Positions 1-9,026 are shown, counted from the stretch's first letter. The stretch is 64,000 nt of DNA from Jejuia pallidilutea (GCF_002973595.1 NZ_PVEO01000009.1:62001-126000); one strand, 5' to 3'. Made by a program: numbers and translations. Notes: generated by a model from the sequence alone, not told the origin.

Positions 1-48
1 AATATAAAGGAAAATCTTATTTATTTAAAAAATCTATAGTATATTAAC

Positions 49-750
49 ATGTTGGCATCGGCATTCATACTAGGCTTATTAGGTAGCTTTCACTGCGTTG
101 GTATGTGTGGCCCAATTGCTTTTATGTTGCCTGTAGACCGTACAAACTCTATAAAAAAAGTATCTCAGATTGCTATTTACCATTTTGGTAGGTTACTGTC
201 TTATAGCCTTATAGGCTTAGTTTTCGGACTTATTGGTAAAAGCCTGTATATTTTTGGTTTTCAACAACAGTTATCTATTCTTATAGGTATTTTAATGATT
301 TTGGTGGTTGTAATTCCACAGAAAACGTTTAACAAGTACAACTTTTCAAAACCTATTTACCGAACCATTTCTAAAGTAAAATCTGCTCTGGGTGCAGCTC
401 TCAAGAAAAAAACCATGGATACGTTTTTAACTATTGGTTTTTTAAACGGCTTCTTACCCTGCGGCTTGGTATATATGGCTTTATTTGCTGCCATAGCCGG
501 AGGTAATGCCGCTAACGGTAGTTTGTATATGGCTGTTTTTGGCTTGGGTACTATTCCTTTAATGACAACTGCTATTTATTTTAGCCACTTCTTAAAAGGT
601 AAAACAAGACAACGTATACAAAAAGCAATTCCCGTTTTTGTAATAGTTATTGGTGCACTTTTTATTCTTCGTGGTTTAGGTTTGGGCATTCCTTATTTAT
701 CTCCCGCCCCTGTTTACGACCTAGTTTCTAACAGTATAGATTGTCATTAA
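49..750 (+). CDS. Sulfite exporter TauE/SafE-family membrane protein (cbb3 oxidase cluster type)
   Basis: A 233-aa polytopic inner-membrane protein with about six hydrophobic segments. Two cysteine-bearing motifs are visible: HCVGMCGP at residues 15-22 (C16, C20) and GFLPCG near residue 138, which are typical of the DsbD/TauE-like half-transporters. In Bacteroidota this family usually sits at the end of the ccoNOP-ccoG-ccoH cytochrome cbb3 oxidase cluster, where a role in metal (copper) handling or oxidase maturation is assumed. The upstream genes are outside the window, so that context is inferred. The starting ATG follows an AT-rich leader without a visible promoter, which fits an operon-distal gene. 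It is probably not a true sulfite exporter. Confidence 0.8.
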   Translation: MLASAFILGLLGSFHCVGMCGPIAFMLPVDRTNSIKKVSQIAIYHFGRLLSYSLIGLVFGLIGKSLYIFGFQQQLSILIGILMILVVVIPQKTFNKYNFSKPIYRTISKVKSALGAALKKKTMDTFLTIGFLNGFLPCGLVYMALFAAIAGGNAANGSLYMAVFGLGTIPLMTTAIYFSHFLKGKTRQRIQKAIPVFVIVIGALFILRGLGLGIPYLSPAPVYDLVSNSIDCH

Positions 751-901
751 TTACAAAAACTAGTTTTATTTAGTTTATCTAAAGTTTATACCGTTGTAAA
801 GTCTATGGTATTTCATTTTTAAACAGTTAACTTAGCAATCTTTACTTCCATAAGATTTATTTATATGTATTATTTATAAAAACAATAGTTATATTTTCTA
901 T

Positions 902-926
902 TATAATAGTAACGCTATTATATTTG
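902..926 (+). promoter_or_regulatory. TetR operator-like palindrome overlapping -7 box TATATTTG
   Basis: Positions 902-909 (TATAATAG) and 915-922 (CTATTATA) are perfect 8-bp inverted arms around a 5-bp spacer. The right arm overlaps an exact flavobacterial -7 box, TATATTTG at 919-926. The -33 position 20 bp upstream reads TTC rather than TTG. A dimeric TetR protein bound here would block the promoter of its own gene, which begins 19 nt downstream. The geometry is seen; autorepression is inferred. Confidence 0.55.
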
Positions 927-944
927 CAATCAAACTTACTAAAT

Positions 945-1616
945 ATGGATTCTTTACTTTCAAATTTAAAGATTGCTGTTCCAGAGAAAATATATGTAAA
1001 AGACCCAGAGTCTTCCGCATTAGGAAAGCGTATTGTAGAACATAGTATTATTTTAATAGATGAGATTGGTTTTGATAGTTTTACCTTTAAAAAACTAGGT
1101 GCAATAATAGGCTCCAACGAGAGTTCTGTTTATCGTTATTTTGAAAGTAAACATAAATTATTGCTGTATTTATCATCTTGGTATTGGGCATGGATTGAAT
1201 ATCAACTTGTAATGGAAACCCATAATTTAAACCCTTCCGATAAGTTACAAAAAGCCGTTGAAGTAGTGTCTAGATCCATTAAGGAAGATTCTAATTTCTC
1301 CCATATTAACGAAGTTATTTTAAACCGTATTATGGTGAATGAAAACTCTAAATCCTTTTTAACAAAAGAAGTAGACCAAGAAAATAAAGAAGGGTATTTT
1401 GTAATTTATAAGCGCATTGTGCATAGGTTGCGCGACATGGTAATTGCAATGGCCCCACATTATAAATACCCATCTAGTTTAGCAAGTACTATTATAGATG
1501 GTAGTTTGCACCAACATTTTTTAAAAAATCATTTTAAATCTATAACGGATTGTAACTTGAATGTAACCCCTACTCAATTTTATAAAGATTTAGTACTTAA
1601 CACCTTGAAATCTTAA
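945..1616 (+). CDS. TetR/AcrR-family transcriptional regulator
   Basis: A 223-aa regulator. The N-terminal part carries a TetR-type helix-turn-helix: a helix around IVEHSIILIDEIG followed by SFTFKKLGAIIGSNESSVYRYFESK, whose VYRYFxSK end is the family hallmark. The C-terminal part is an all-helical ligand domain of unknown specificity. The frame is open to a TTG at 924, but that codon lies inside the -7 box, so the ATG at 945 is the likely start. It is the first gene of an operon with an ABC exporter, HlyD and TolC genes (gaps of 2 bp, 11 bp, then a 4-bp overlap) and probably controls it. Confidence 0.85.
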   Translation: MDSLLSNLKIAVPEKIYVKDPESSALGKRIVEHSIILIDEIGFDSFTFKKLGAIIGSNESSVYRYFESKHKLLLYLSSWYWAWIEYQLVMETHNLNPSDKLQKAVEVVSRSIKEDSNFSHINEVILNRIMVNENSKSFLTKEVDQENKEGYFVIYKRIVHRLRDMVIAMAPHYKYPSSLASTIIDGSLHQHFLKNHFKSITDCNLNVTPTQFYKDLVLNTLKS

Positions 1617-1618
1617 CT

Positions 1619-3277
1619 ATGGAACAACCAAAAATGACCCCTTGGCAACGTTTATTAGGCTTGCTTCAATTAGAAAAAAGGGACATCTTACAAATATTTT
1701 ATTATGCTATTTTTGCAGGTGTTGTAGCTTTATCGCTCCCTCTAGGAATACAAGCAATTATTAACCTTATTCAAGGTGCACAAATATCTACCTCTTGGAT
1801 AGTGCTTGTTATTTTGGTTACCTTGGGCGTAGCCTTTTCGGGACTTCTACAATTAATGCAATTAAGAATTATAGAAACCATACAGCAACGTATATTTACG
1901 CGTTCTTCTTTCGAGCTAACATATCGTTTTCCTAAAATAAAAATGTCGGAGCTACGTGATTATTATCCACCAGAATTAGCTAACAGATTCTTTGATACAT
2001 TAACAATCCAGAAAAGTTTATCAAAAATATTAATTGATGTTCCTACGGCAGTACTTCAAATTTTATTTGCCTTAATTCTATTATCATTCTACCATCCATT
2101 TTTTATCATTTTTGGACTTTTACTACTCGTTTTAATATTTGTGGTTTTTAAATTTACTGCAATTAAAGGACTAGAAACAAGCCTAGTAGAGTCTAAGAAA
2201 AAATACAGGGTGGCACATTGGATACAAGAAATTGCACGCTCTGTTATAAGTTTTAAACTATCTGGCGGTACAAGTTTAGGACTTAAAAAGAATGACGATT
2301 TAGTAAACGGTTACTTACTTGCTAGAGAAAACCACTTTAAAGTTTTAATGCTACAATTTATACAAATGATAAGCTTTAAAGTAATAGTTACCGCTAGTTT
2401 ATTGTTAATAGGTGGTGCTTTGGTACTAAACCAAGAAATGAATATAGGCCAATTTGTTGCGGCAGAAATTATTATTTTATTAGTTATTGCTTCAGTAGAA
2501 AAACTCATTTTAGGTTTAGAGTCGTTTTATGATACTTTAACATCATTAGAAAAGTTGGGACAAATTGTTGATAAGGAGTTAGAAAGTCAAGATGGAGACC
2601 GCCCACAATTTAGCAAAGGCATCACTATAGAGTTAGACAAAATAACTTATGAAGTTGGCAATAGAGACAGGCATATTTTAAGAGATATTTCGCTAAAAAT
2701 AAAGCCCAAAAGCAATGTTTTGGTTAAGGGCGAAAGTGGTGCAGGAAAATCTACTTTACTACGTTTAATATCTGGAGTAATTGAGCCAACAGGTGGGCAC
2801 TTGTACATAAACGATATGTCTATTAATAGCTTACACCTAAACTTTTACAGATCTCAGTTAGGGCTATCACTTTCAGACGAAACGCCCTTTGAAGGTACAA
2901 TAAAAGACAATTTAACATTTACCAATCCTGATATTACGGACGAACAAATTTATGATATACTAGAAAAAGTTGGCCTTAAAAAGTTTATAAAAGAACAACC
3001 TGATGGTTTAAATACCATACTTTATCCTGATGGTAAACAAATGTCTTTTACATTAGCTAAAAAAATTGTTTTGGCTCGCGCCATCCTTAAACAGCCTAAA
3101 GTTTTAATATTAGAAGATGCCTTAGATAGGTTTAACCAAGTAGAAACAGATGCTATTATTGAATTTTTAACACACCCTGACAGACCATGGACGTTAATTG
3201 TAGTTAGTAGTAGCGATGCTTGGTTAAACAAATGCGATGAAATAATTACGCTAGAAAAAGGAAAACTAAAAAACTAA
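1619..3277 (+). CDS. Type I secretion-like ABC transporter (fused permease/ATPase) with degenerate ATPase motifs
   Basis: A 552-aa half-transporter. Residues about 25-310 contain an ABC exporter membrane domain; residues about 330-552 form the nucleotide-binding domain. Walker A is intact (GESGAGKST, near residue 371). The other motifs are not: the Q-loop region reads LSLSDETPFEGT with no Gln, the LSGGQ signature is replaced by MSFTLAKK, the Walker B end reads LILEDALD instead of LDEATS, and the H-loop His is replaced by Ser (VVSSSDAW). There is no N-terminal C39 peptidase. It starts 2 bp after tetR. Partner genes downstream encode the periplasmic adaptor and outer-membrane channel, so the complex should span both membranes. 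Substrate unknown. Confidence 0.85.
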   Translation: MEQPKMTPWQRLLGLLQLEKRDILQIFYYAIFAGVVALSLPLGIQAIINLIQGAQISTSWIVLVILVTLGVAFSGLLQLMQLRIIETIQQRIFTRSSFELTYRFPKIKMSELRDYYPPELANRFFDTLTIQKSLSKILIDVPTAVLQILFALILLSFYHPFFIIFGLLLLVLIFVVFKFTAIKGLETSLVESKKKYRVAHWIQEIARSVISFKLSGGTSLGLKKNDDLVNGYLLARENHFKVLMLQFIQMISFKVIVTASLLLIGGALVLNQEMNIGQFVAAEIIILLVIASVEKLILGLESFYDTLTSLEKLGQIVDKELESQDGDRPQFSKGITIELDKITYEVGNRDRHILRDISLKIKPKSNVLVKGESGAGKSTLLRLISGVIEPTGGHLYINDMSINSLHLNFYRSQLGLSLSDETPFEGTIKDNLTFTNPDITDEQIYDILEKVGLKKFIKEQPDGLNTILYPDGKQMSFTLAKKIVLARAILKQPKVLILEDALDRFNQVETDAIIEFLTHPDRPWTLIVVSSSDAWLNKCDEIITLEKGKLKN

Positions 3278-3288
3278 ACCTATAAGTT

Positions 3289-4647
3289 ATGCTTAATATA
3301 ACACATAACCGCTTAAATAAAATAATAGACTTAAGTAGCTATAAATCTGGAAAGAACGTAATGCATAAAAGATATTACAAGTACTTTAATAGGTTTTTAT
3401 TAACGGCAGCCATAATTATTCTTATTGTGCTGTTCTTACCATGGACACAGAATATTTCTGGCAATGGGCTGGTTACCACCTTAAAACCAAACCATCGTCC
3501 ACAAACCATTCAATCTCAAATACCAGGGCGAATAGAAGAATGGTTTGTACAAGAAGGCGATTATGTAGAAAAAGGTGATACCATCTTAAGAATTTCTGAA
3601 ATTAAAAGTGACTATTTTGACGATAGATTGGTAGAGCGTACCAATGATCAAATTATGGCAAAATCATCATCAGTTACTGCTTATGGTGGAAAAGTAGAGG
3701 CGCTAAACAGGCAAATTTCTGCTTTAAAAAACGAGCAAAAATTAAAGATGGAACAAACCAGAAATAAACTGCTACAATCTAAATTAAAAGTAAAAAGCGA
3801 CAGTATAGATTTAGAAGCTGCCACTACAAACTTAAAAATTGCAGAAACACAGTTTAATCGTATAAAAACACTACAGGAAGAAGGTTTAAAAGCGGTTAAG
3901 GATGTAGAAGAAAAACGCTTAAAACTTCAGGAAACGCAAGCAAAATACATATCGCAAGAAAACAAGTATCTAGCAAGCCAAAATGAGGTAATTAATGCCC
4001 AACTAGAGTTATCTAGAATTATGGCATCCTACGCCGATAAAATATCTAAGGCACAGAGTGATATGTTCACAGCCCAATCTAGCCAGTTCGATACTAAGGC
4101 ACAAGTTACCAAGCTAGAAAATGCCAAAACAAATTACGAACGCCGTAATAGCCTTTTATATGTTACGGCACCCCAAAACGGTTATATTAATAAGGCTTTA
4201 ACAGGCGGTATAGGTGTTACCTTTAAAGAAGGGGAAAAACTGGTAGGTATTATGCCCGCGCAATACGACTTGGCCGTAGAAACTTTTGTAAGGCCTATAG
4301 ATCTCCCTTTAATGCATATTGGCGAAAAAGTACGCGTTCAGTTCGATGGTTGGCCTGCAATAGTATTTAGCGGTTGGCCAAATGTATCGTATGGTACCTA
4401 TGGTGCAAAAGTTGTAGCCATAGAAAACTTTATTAGCGACAACGGAAAATACAGAGTTTTACTTGCACCAGATGAGAGCGATCACCAGTGGCCAGAAGCA
4501 ATTCGTGTTGGTTCGGGTGCTAGAACAATAGCCTTATTGGAAGACGTACCTATTTGGTTTGAATTATGGCGCCAAATAAACAGTTTCCCACCCAATTACT
4601 ATCAGCCTCAATCTAAAACATCAGCTTCAAAAACAGATAAAAAATGA
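3289..4647 (+). CDS. HlyD-family periplasmic adaptor (membrane fusion protein)
   Basis: A 452-aa membrane fusion protein. A single transmembrane helix lies at about residues 37-54 (FLLTAAIIILIVLFLPW), followed by a lipoyl-like half-motif (IPGRIEEWFVQEGDYVEKGD), a long coiled-coil hairpin (about residues 130-280) and a second lipoyl/beta-barrel half (YVTAPQNGYINKAL). This is the type I secretion adaptor layout that joins the inner-membrane ABC protein to TolC. The gene lies 11 bp after the ABC gene and overlaps tolC by 4 bp (ATGA). It is longer than RND adaptors, which fits an HlyD/type I assignment. An alternative internal start at 3361 (MHKRYY) would shorten the cytoplasmic tail. Confidence 0.88.
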   Translation: MLNITHNRLNKIIDLSSYKSGKNVMHKRYYKYFNRFLLTAAIIILIVLFLPWTQNISGNGLVTTLKPNHRPQTIQSQIPGRIEEWFVQEGDYVEKGDTILRISEIKSDYFDDRLVERTNDQIMAKSSSVTAYGGKVEALNRQISALKNEQKLKMEQTRNKLLQSKLKVKSDSIDLEAATTNLKIAETQFNRIKTLQEEGLKAVKDVEEKRLKLQETQAKYISQENKYLASQNEVINAQLELSRIMASYADKISKAQSDMFTAQSSQFDTKAQVTKLENAKTNYERRNSLLYVTAPQNGYINKALTGGIGVTFKEGEKLVGIMPAQYDLAVETFVRPIDLPLMHIGEKVRVQFDGWPAIVFSGWPNVSYGTYGAKVVAIENFISDNGKYRVLLAPDESDHQWPEAIRVGSGARTIALLEDVPIWFELWRQINSFPPNYYQPQSKTSASKTDKK

Positions 4648-6032
4648 GAGTAACCCTCATATGTATAATTTTATGCTTTAGCGGTTTAGCTTCTGCCCAA
4701 GACTCTACTTCGGTAATTTCCTTAGCAGAATATTTAGGATATGTTAAATCGTACCACCCTATTGTAAAGCAAGCCAATTTGGTTATTAACGAAAGTGAAG
4801 CCAAATTAATGAAGGCTCGTGGTGCTTTCGATCCTAAGTTAGAAGTAGATTACGATAGAAAAAAGTTTAAAAACACCGAATATTTTGATAGGTTAAACGC
4901 CACATTTAAAATTCCAACCTGGTTTGGTGTTGAATTTAAGGGCAACTTTGAAGAAAACACAGGAGATTTTTTAAATCCGCAAGCCTTTGTCCCAGAAGAT
5001 GGCCTCTACAGTGCTGGCGTTTCCGTACCTGTTGCCCGTGGTTTATTAACCAATAAACGCATGGCTATGTTAAGGCAATCGCGCTTATATGTAAAACAAG
5101 CACAAGCAGACCGACAGTTATTGGTAAACAATATTTTGTACGAAGCTACCATAACCTATTTTAATTGGTTAAGGCGTTATAACGAAAAACGAGTTTACGA
5201 AGATTTTTTAACCAATGCCGAAATACGTTTTAATGGTATTAAAAAAAGCTACGAAGTTGGTGATATGCCAGCAATTGATACGCTAGAGGCTAGAATTACA
5301 TTAAATAATAGGAGGTTAAACTTAGAAAAATCTAGAATTAAGTTTATAAAAGCATCGTTAGAACTCTCTAACTTCTTGTGGTTGAACGATAATACGCCTG
5401 TAGAACTAAAGGATAATGTAATTCCAGATGTTGATACTTTTCTATCTATTGATGAAACTTTAAACACCTCTGGGCTAGATATAGAAAGTTTTAATTTTGA
5501 AAACCACCCTAAACTACAATCGTTAGACTACAAAATAAAAAGTTTAGATATTGAAAAACGGCTGAAAGCAAACAATTTGTTACCGCAAATAGATTTGCAA
5601 TATAATTTTTTGTCTGAAACACCAGATGTAGCAAGATCTTTCAGTACATCGGCATACAAAAGTGGCGTAAATATTTATTTTCCATTATTCTTAAGAAAAG
5701 AACGTGGCGATTTAAAACTGGCAAAATTAAAGTTACAGGATACCAGGTTTGAAGTTCAAGACACTCGGGTTAGCCTTAGAAACAAAATTGATGCGATTAG
5801 TCAGGAATTAGATTCATACATCGTTCAAAGCGATTTTACCGAAGTAATCGTTAACGACTATGCCACCATGCTATCTGCTGAAGAACGCAAGTTTTTCTTA
5901 GGCGAAAGCTCGTTATTTCTTGTAAATTCTAGAGAATCTAAACTAATTGATGCTAAGTTAAAAGCTATAGAAATAGAAAACGACTTTTTAAAAACTAAAG
6001 CCAACTTGTTTAATGTGCTGGCTTTAGAGTAA
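4644..6032 (+). CDS. TolC-family outer membrane channel protein
   Basis: A 462-aa protein with a signal peptide (cleavage near GLASAQ, residue 19) followed by two outer-membrane efflux repeats rich in long amphipathic helices; residues about 28-200 and 280-462 give the two halves. Motifs such as LYEATITYFNWLRRYNEKRVYEDFL fit the TolC coiled-coil barrel. It starts within the hlyD stop codon (ATGA) and ends flush against the convergent universal stress gene with no intergenic base. As operon-terminal channel it should complete a tripartite exporter with the two preceding genes. Confidence 0.88.
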   Translation: MRVTLICIILCFSGLASAQDSTSVISLAEYLGYVKSYHPIVKQANLVINESEAKLMKARGAFDPKLEVDYDRKKFKNTEYFDRLNATFKIPTWFGVEFKGNFEENTGDFLNPQAFVPEDGLYSAGVSVPVARGLLTNKRMAMLRQSRLYVKQAQADRQLLVNNILYEATITYFNWLRRYNEKRVYEDFLTNAEIRFNGIKKSYEVGDMPAIDTLEARITLNNRRLNLEKSRIKFIKASLELSNFLWLNDNTPVELKDNVIPDVDTFLSIDETLNTSGLDIESFNFENHPKLQSLDYKIKSLDIEKRLKANNLLPQIDLQYNFLSETPDVARSFSTSAYKSGVNIYFPLFLRKERGDLKLAKLKLQDTRFEVQDTRVSLRNKIDAISQELDSYIVQSDFTEVIVNDYATMLSAEERKFFLGESSLFLVNSRESKLIDAKLKAIEIENDFLKTKANLFNVLALE

Positions 6033-6869
6033 TTAAATTTTAAATGTCATTACAGGAAGCGTAGCATGATTAGCTACATCCTCGCCAATGCTACCTTCAA
6101 AGAAATGAGACAACCCTTTTCTACCATGAGTAGGCATTGCAATAAGGTCTGCCCCTATTTTATTAGCACAATTTAACAAACCATCTTCAACGGTATAATC
6201 GGCTACATAACAAACGTCTTCCATTTTATCTAAATTTCTATCTGCTTTAGTGAAGAAATTTACCACATTACGCTCTGTTTCTAAAGTACTTTTAAAACGA
6301 TCGTTAGGAAGGTTTACATGAACTAAGTACATCTTAGCCCCCATTTTATCGAACATTTGTCTTGCCTTAAGGTAAGGCGCAATACACTCTTCTGAAAAAT
6401 CGCAAGCAAAGGCAACCACATCAAAACGAATATCGGGCAATTCCTTTTTAACCACCAAAACAGGTACTTCTGCGTGCCGTACTACACGTTCGGTATTAGA
6501 GCCTACGAAATATTGTTTAATACCTGCGGTACCATGAGAGCCCATTACTATTAGGTCTGCATCGTGTTCTAGAGCAACATCATTAACCTCACTAAATACT
6601 TTAAAATGCTTTACTAGAGGAGTTACTTTTACATCTTCCAAAAAGTTTTTCTTTAAAAACTCCTCAAACTTTTGTTCTGCCAATTTAAAAAAGTAAACAG
6701 CCTTTTCGTTTTGTAGGCCATCAGAGGCAGAAAGCATAATATCGGACATTTCTAACATATGTAACGCCAATACTTCACCATTGTATTTTTTAGCCAATTT
6801 AGCAGCTGTTTTAAGAGCATATTCTGAGTGGTTAGAGAAATCTATGGGTACTATAATTTTTTTCATCAT
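6033..6869 (-). CDS. Universal stress protein, two tandem UspA domains
   Basis: A 278-aa cytoplasmic protein made of two UspA domains (residues about 1-143 and 148-278). The first domain has the complete nucleotide-binding pattern G-x2-G-x9-GS (GSHG ... VGSN). The second reads PTHG ... EGSIGE, so the first Gly is lost. Tandem Usp proteins near hemN and cbb3 oxidase genes are common in Flavobacteria and are associated with oxygen limitation; that role is inferred from context. No exact promoter box was found in the 99 bp to hemN. Confidence 0.85.
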   Translation of the reverse strand: MMKKIIVPIDFSNHSEYALKTAAKLAKKYNGEVLALHMLEMSDIMLSASDGLQNEKAVYFFKLAEQKFEEFLKKNFLEDVKVTPLVKHFKVFSEVNDVALEHDADLIVMGSHGTAGIKQYFVGSNTERVVRHAEVPVLVVKKELPDIRFDVVAFACDFSEECIAPYLKARQMFDKMGAKMYLVHVNLPNDRFKSTLETERNVVNFFTKADRNLDKMEDVCYVADYTVEDGLLNCANKIGADLIAMPTHGRKGLSHFFEGSIGEDVANHATLPVMTFKI

Positions 6870-6968
6870 ACTAATTTTAAAGTCATTAATTCTTAAAAAC
6901 TAAATTTAGGTTATAGTTTAAATTTAGTTAAACTACTAAAAAACAATGGCAAATTTGGGAGATATTCG

Positions 6969-8333
6969 TTAAACTGTCATCGAAAACAATTGGTTATTAG
7001 GCTGTTTTCGCTTTAACAACACATCAAAAGCCATACATACATTTCGTACAAAAGGTTTGCCTTTCTCGGTAATGGTAATACTATTTGTGCCTATTTTTAT
7101 TAAACCATCACTTTCCATTTCTTTAAGTTGAATTAAAGCATCTGGTAATTCCTCAAAATAAAGATCTTCTTTATCCCAAGCGGTTTTAAAACGACACATT
7201 AAATTCAAAATATGTTGTCGTACTATAAGGTCTTCCTTATTTAAAATATGACCACGATATACTGGAATGGTATTTTTCTTAAGCAGTTCGTAATACGATT
7301 TTACGTCCTTAACATTTTGGGCAAAACCATACCAACTATCGCTTATAGAAGATACACCCAAACCAATCATTGCCTTTGTTTTAGAAGCTGTATAACCCAT
7401 AAAATTTCTATGCAGTTTTCCATTTTCCATAGATTGGTACAACGTATCTGTTTTTAATGCAAAATGGTCCATACCTATTTCTTCGTAACCTACTTCGGCT
7501 AACAACTGTTTACCCATTTCGTATTGTGCTCGCTTTAAAGGCGCACTGGGTAAATCGGTATCTTTAAATCCGCGTTGTCCATTACCTTTAATCCATGGCA
7601 CATGTGCATAGCTATAAAAAGCTAAACGATCTGGAAAAAGAGATTTTGTTTTTAAGATGGTTTCCTTTACATGTGCTAGAGTTTGAAAAGGCAATCCGAA
7701 AATAATATCGTGTCCTACAGATGTATACCCAATATCGCGAGCCATTTCTGTAGCATTTTTTACATTTTCAAAAGGTTGTATGCGGTGTATTGCTTTTTGT
7801 ACTGTCTCATTATAATCTTGCACACCATAACTTACACGCCTAAAACCAACATCATATAGTGCTTGTAAATGTTCGAGGGTTGTATTGTTGGGATGCCCTT
7901 CAAAACTAAATTCATAATTTAAAGCTAATGCTGATGATTCTAATATTTCAGAAATTAAATACTTTAAATTTTCGGGACTAAAAAAAGTTGGTGTACCACC
8001 ACCAAGATGCAACTCTTTTATTAGAGGTTTTTCATTAAATAACTCTAAATACAAACGCCATTCTTTTAATACAGCATTTATATAGGGCAACTCCACACTA
8101 TGCTGTTTTGTAATACGTTTGTTACAACCACAAAACGTACACAAACTTTCGCAAAAAGGTAAATGAATGTATAAACTTACACCTTCTTTTTTATTACTTT
8201 CCTTAAACGAGCGCTGTAAGGAGGTTTTCCATTTTTCTAATGAAAATGTACTACTATCCCAATAGGGAACAGTTGGATAACTTGTATAACGGGGTCCTGC
8301 TATGTTATACTTATTAACTAATGATTTTGACAT
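6969..8333 (-). CDS. hemN: Oxygen-independent coproporphyrinogen III oxidase (radical SAM)
   Basis: A 454-aa radical SAM enzyme that decarboxylates coproporphyrinogen III to protoporphyrinogen IX without oxygen. The cluster motif CESLCTFCGC at residues 61-70 gives the HemN pattern C-x3-C-x2-C-x-C. HemN-specific features follow: PRYTSYP near residue 14, HLGGGTPTF, a GQ-like YGVQDYN segment, and the C-terminal HemN domain. Length agrees with true HemN rather than the shorter HemW. A promoter box and a CRP/FNR-like site lie directly upstream, which fits induction at low oxygen. Confidence 0.93.
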   Translation of the reverse strand: MSKSLVNKYNIAGPRYTSYPTVPYWDSSTFSLEKWKTSLQRSFKESNKKEGVSLYIHLPFCESLCTFCGCNKRITKQHSVELPYINAVLKEWRLYLELFNEKPLIKELHLGGGTPTFFSPENLKYLISEILESSALALNYEFSFEGHPNNTTLEHLQALYDVGFRRVSYGVQDYNETVQKAIHRIQPFENVKNATEMARDIGYTSVGHDIIFGLPFQTLAHVKETILKTKSLFPDRLAFYSYAHVPWIKGNGQRGFKDTDLPSAPLKRAQYEMGKQLLAEVGYEEIGMDHFALKTDTLYQSMENGKLHRNFMGYTASKTKAMIGLGVSSISDSWYGFAQNVKDVKSYYELLKKNTIPVYRGHILNKEDLIVRQHILNLMCRFKTAWDKEDLYFEELPDALIQLKEMESDGLIKIGTNSITITEKGKPFVRNVCMAFDVLLKRKQPNNQLFSMTV

Positions 8334-8350
8334 ACCTGAAAATTGTGATT

Positions 8351-8358
8351 CAAAATTA
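8351..8358 (-). promoter_or_regulatory. hemN -7 box (TAATTTTG)
   Basis: On the minus strand this reads TAATTTTG, an exact match to TAnnTTTG. If transcription starts about 4 nt after the box, the hemN leader is about 14 nt. No TTG is present at the -33 distance, which is what an activator-dependent promoter would look like. Confidence 0.5.
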
Positions 8359-8378
8359 AACTGTATGAGTTATAAATA

Positions 8379-8396
8379 ATATGATATAAGTCATAT
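8379..8396. promoter_or_regulatory. CRP/FNR-family binding site candidate between hemN and sod
   Basis: ATATGA (8379-8384) and TCATAT (8391-8396) are perfect inverted arms with a 6-bp spacer, giving the TGA-N6-TCA core of CRP/FNR-family sites. The centre (8387.5) lies about 41 bp upstream of the hemN start predicted from its -7 box, the classical class II activator position. It also lies about 50 bp upstream of the predicted sod start. Confidence 0.5.
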
Positions 8397-8403
8397 CTAT
8401 TTC

Positions 8404-8434
8404 TTGTATTTTTTGCAATTAAACGTTAACTTCG
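8404..8434 (+). promoter_or_regulatory. Promoter of sod: TTG-N20-TAACTTCG
   Basis: TTG at 8404-8406, then 20 bp, then TAACTTCG at 8427-8434, matching the flavobacterial consensus TTG/TAnnTTYG. The predicted start lies about 22 nt upstream of the superoxide dismutase ATG. Confidence 0.6.
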
Positions 8435-8459
8435 AGTTCATAATAAAATACTAAGAACC

Positions 8460-9026
8460 ATGAAAAAAATTTCAATACTATTACTAGCCTTAACCTTGTC
8501 GCTTAGTGCGTGTAAAAAGAAAAAGGAAGAGGTAAAAGTCGAAGAGGAAACTGTTACCACCGAAGTTGCTAAAGTTAAAAAGGTAAAAATTGCCCTTAAT
8601 GCAAAAAGCGACACCAATACCAGTGGCAATGTTGTTTTTAAGGAGGAAGATGGCACCGTAACAATGACTGCTATTATAAGTGGATTAGAACCAGGGGAGC
8701 ATGCTATACACATTCACGAAAAGTCTGATTGTTCATCTGCTGACGGCACGTCGGCTGGCGGGCACTGGAACCCAACGGGGCAACCTCACGGTAAATGGGG
8801 CAATGAGACAGGATTCCACAAAGGAGATATTGGCAATTTTATAGCCGATGAAAACGGAAATGGCACCATTTCTATAACTACCGACGAGTGGTGCATTGGC
8901 TGTGGCGACGAAACTAAAGATATATTAGGTAAGAGTATAATTGTACATGCAGGAGCAGACGATTTTACCTCACAACCTTCTGGAGCCGCCGGCGCTAGAG
9001 TAAGTTGTGCTGGAATTATTGAGTAA
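8460..9026 (+). CDS. Cu/Zn superoxide dismutase, lipoprotein
   Basis: A 188-aa periplasm-facing lipoprotein. The lipobox ends at Cys18 (LSLSAC), followed by a Lys/Glu-rich tether to about residue 45. The SOD fold has all expected metal ligands: H84 and H86 (HIHEK), bridging H102 (GGHWNP), H110, H120, D123 and H163 (IIVHAG). C91 and C183 match the structural disulfide, and the catalytic Arg of the GARVSC motif is present (R180). It converts superoxide to peroxide and oxygen. It has its own promoter and is divergent from hemN. Confidence 0.93.
   Translation: MKKISILLLALTLSLSACKKKKEEVKVEEETVTTEVAKVKKVKIALNAKSDTNTSGNVVFKEEDGTVTMTAIISGLEPGEHAIHIHEKSDCSSADGTSAGGHWNPTGQPHGKWGNETGFHKGDIGNFIADENGNGTISITTDEWCIGCGDETKDILGKSIIVHAGADDFTSQPSGAAGARVSCAGIIE

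Noticed and set aside
924-944. TTG start extending the TetR protein by seven residues
   Set aside because: The TTG forms the end of an exact -7 promoter box, so it should not be transcribed as part of the coding region.
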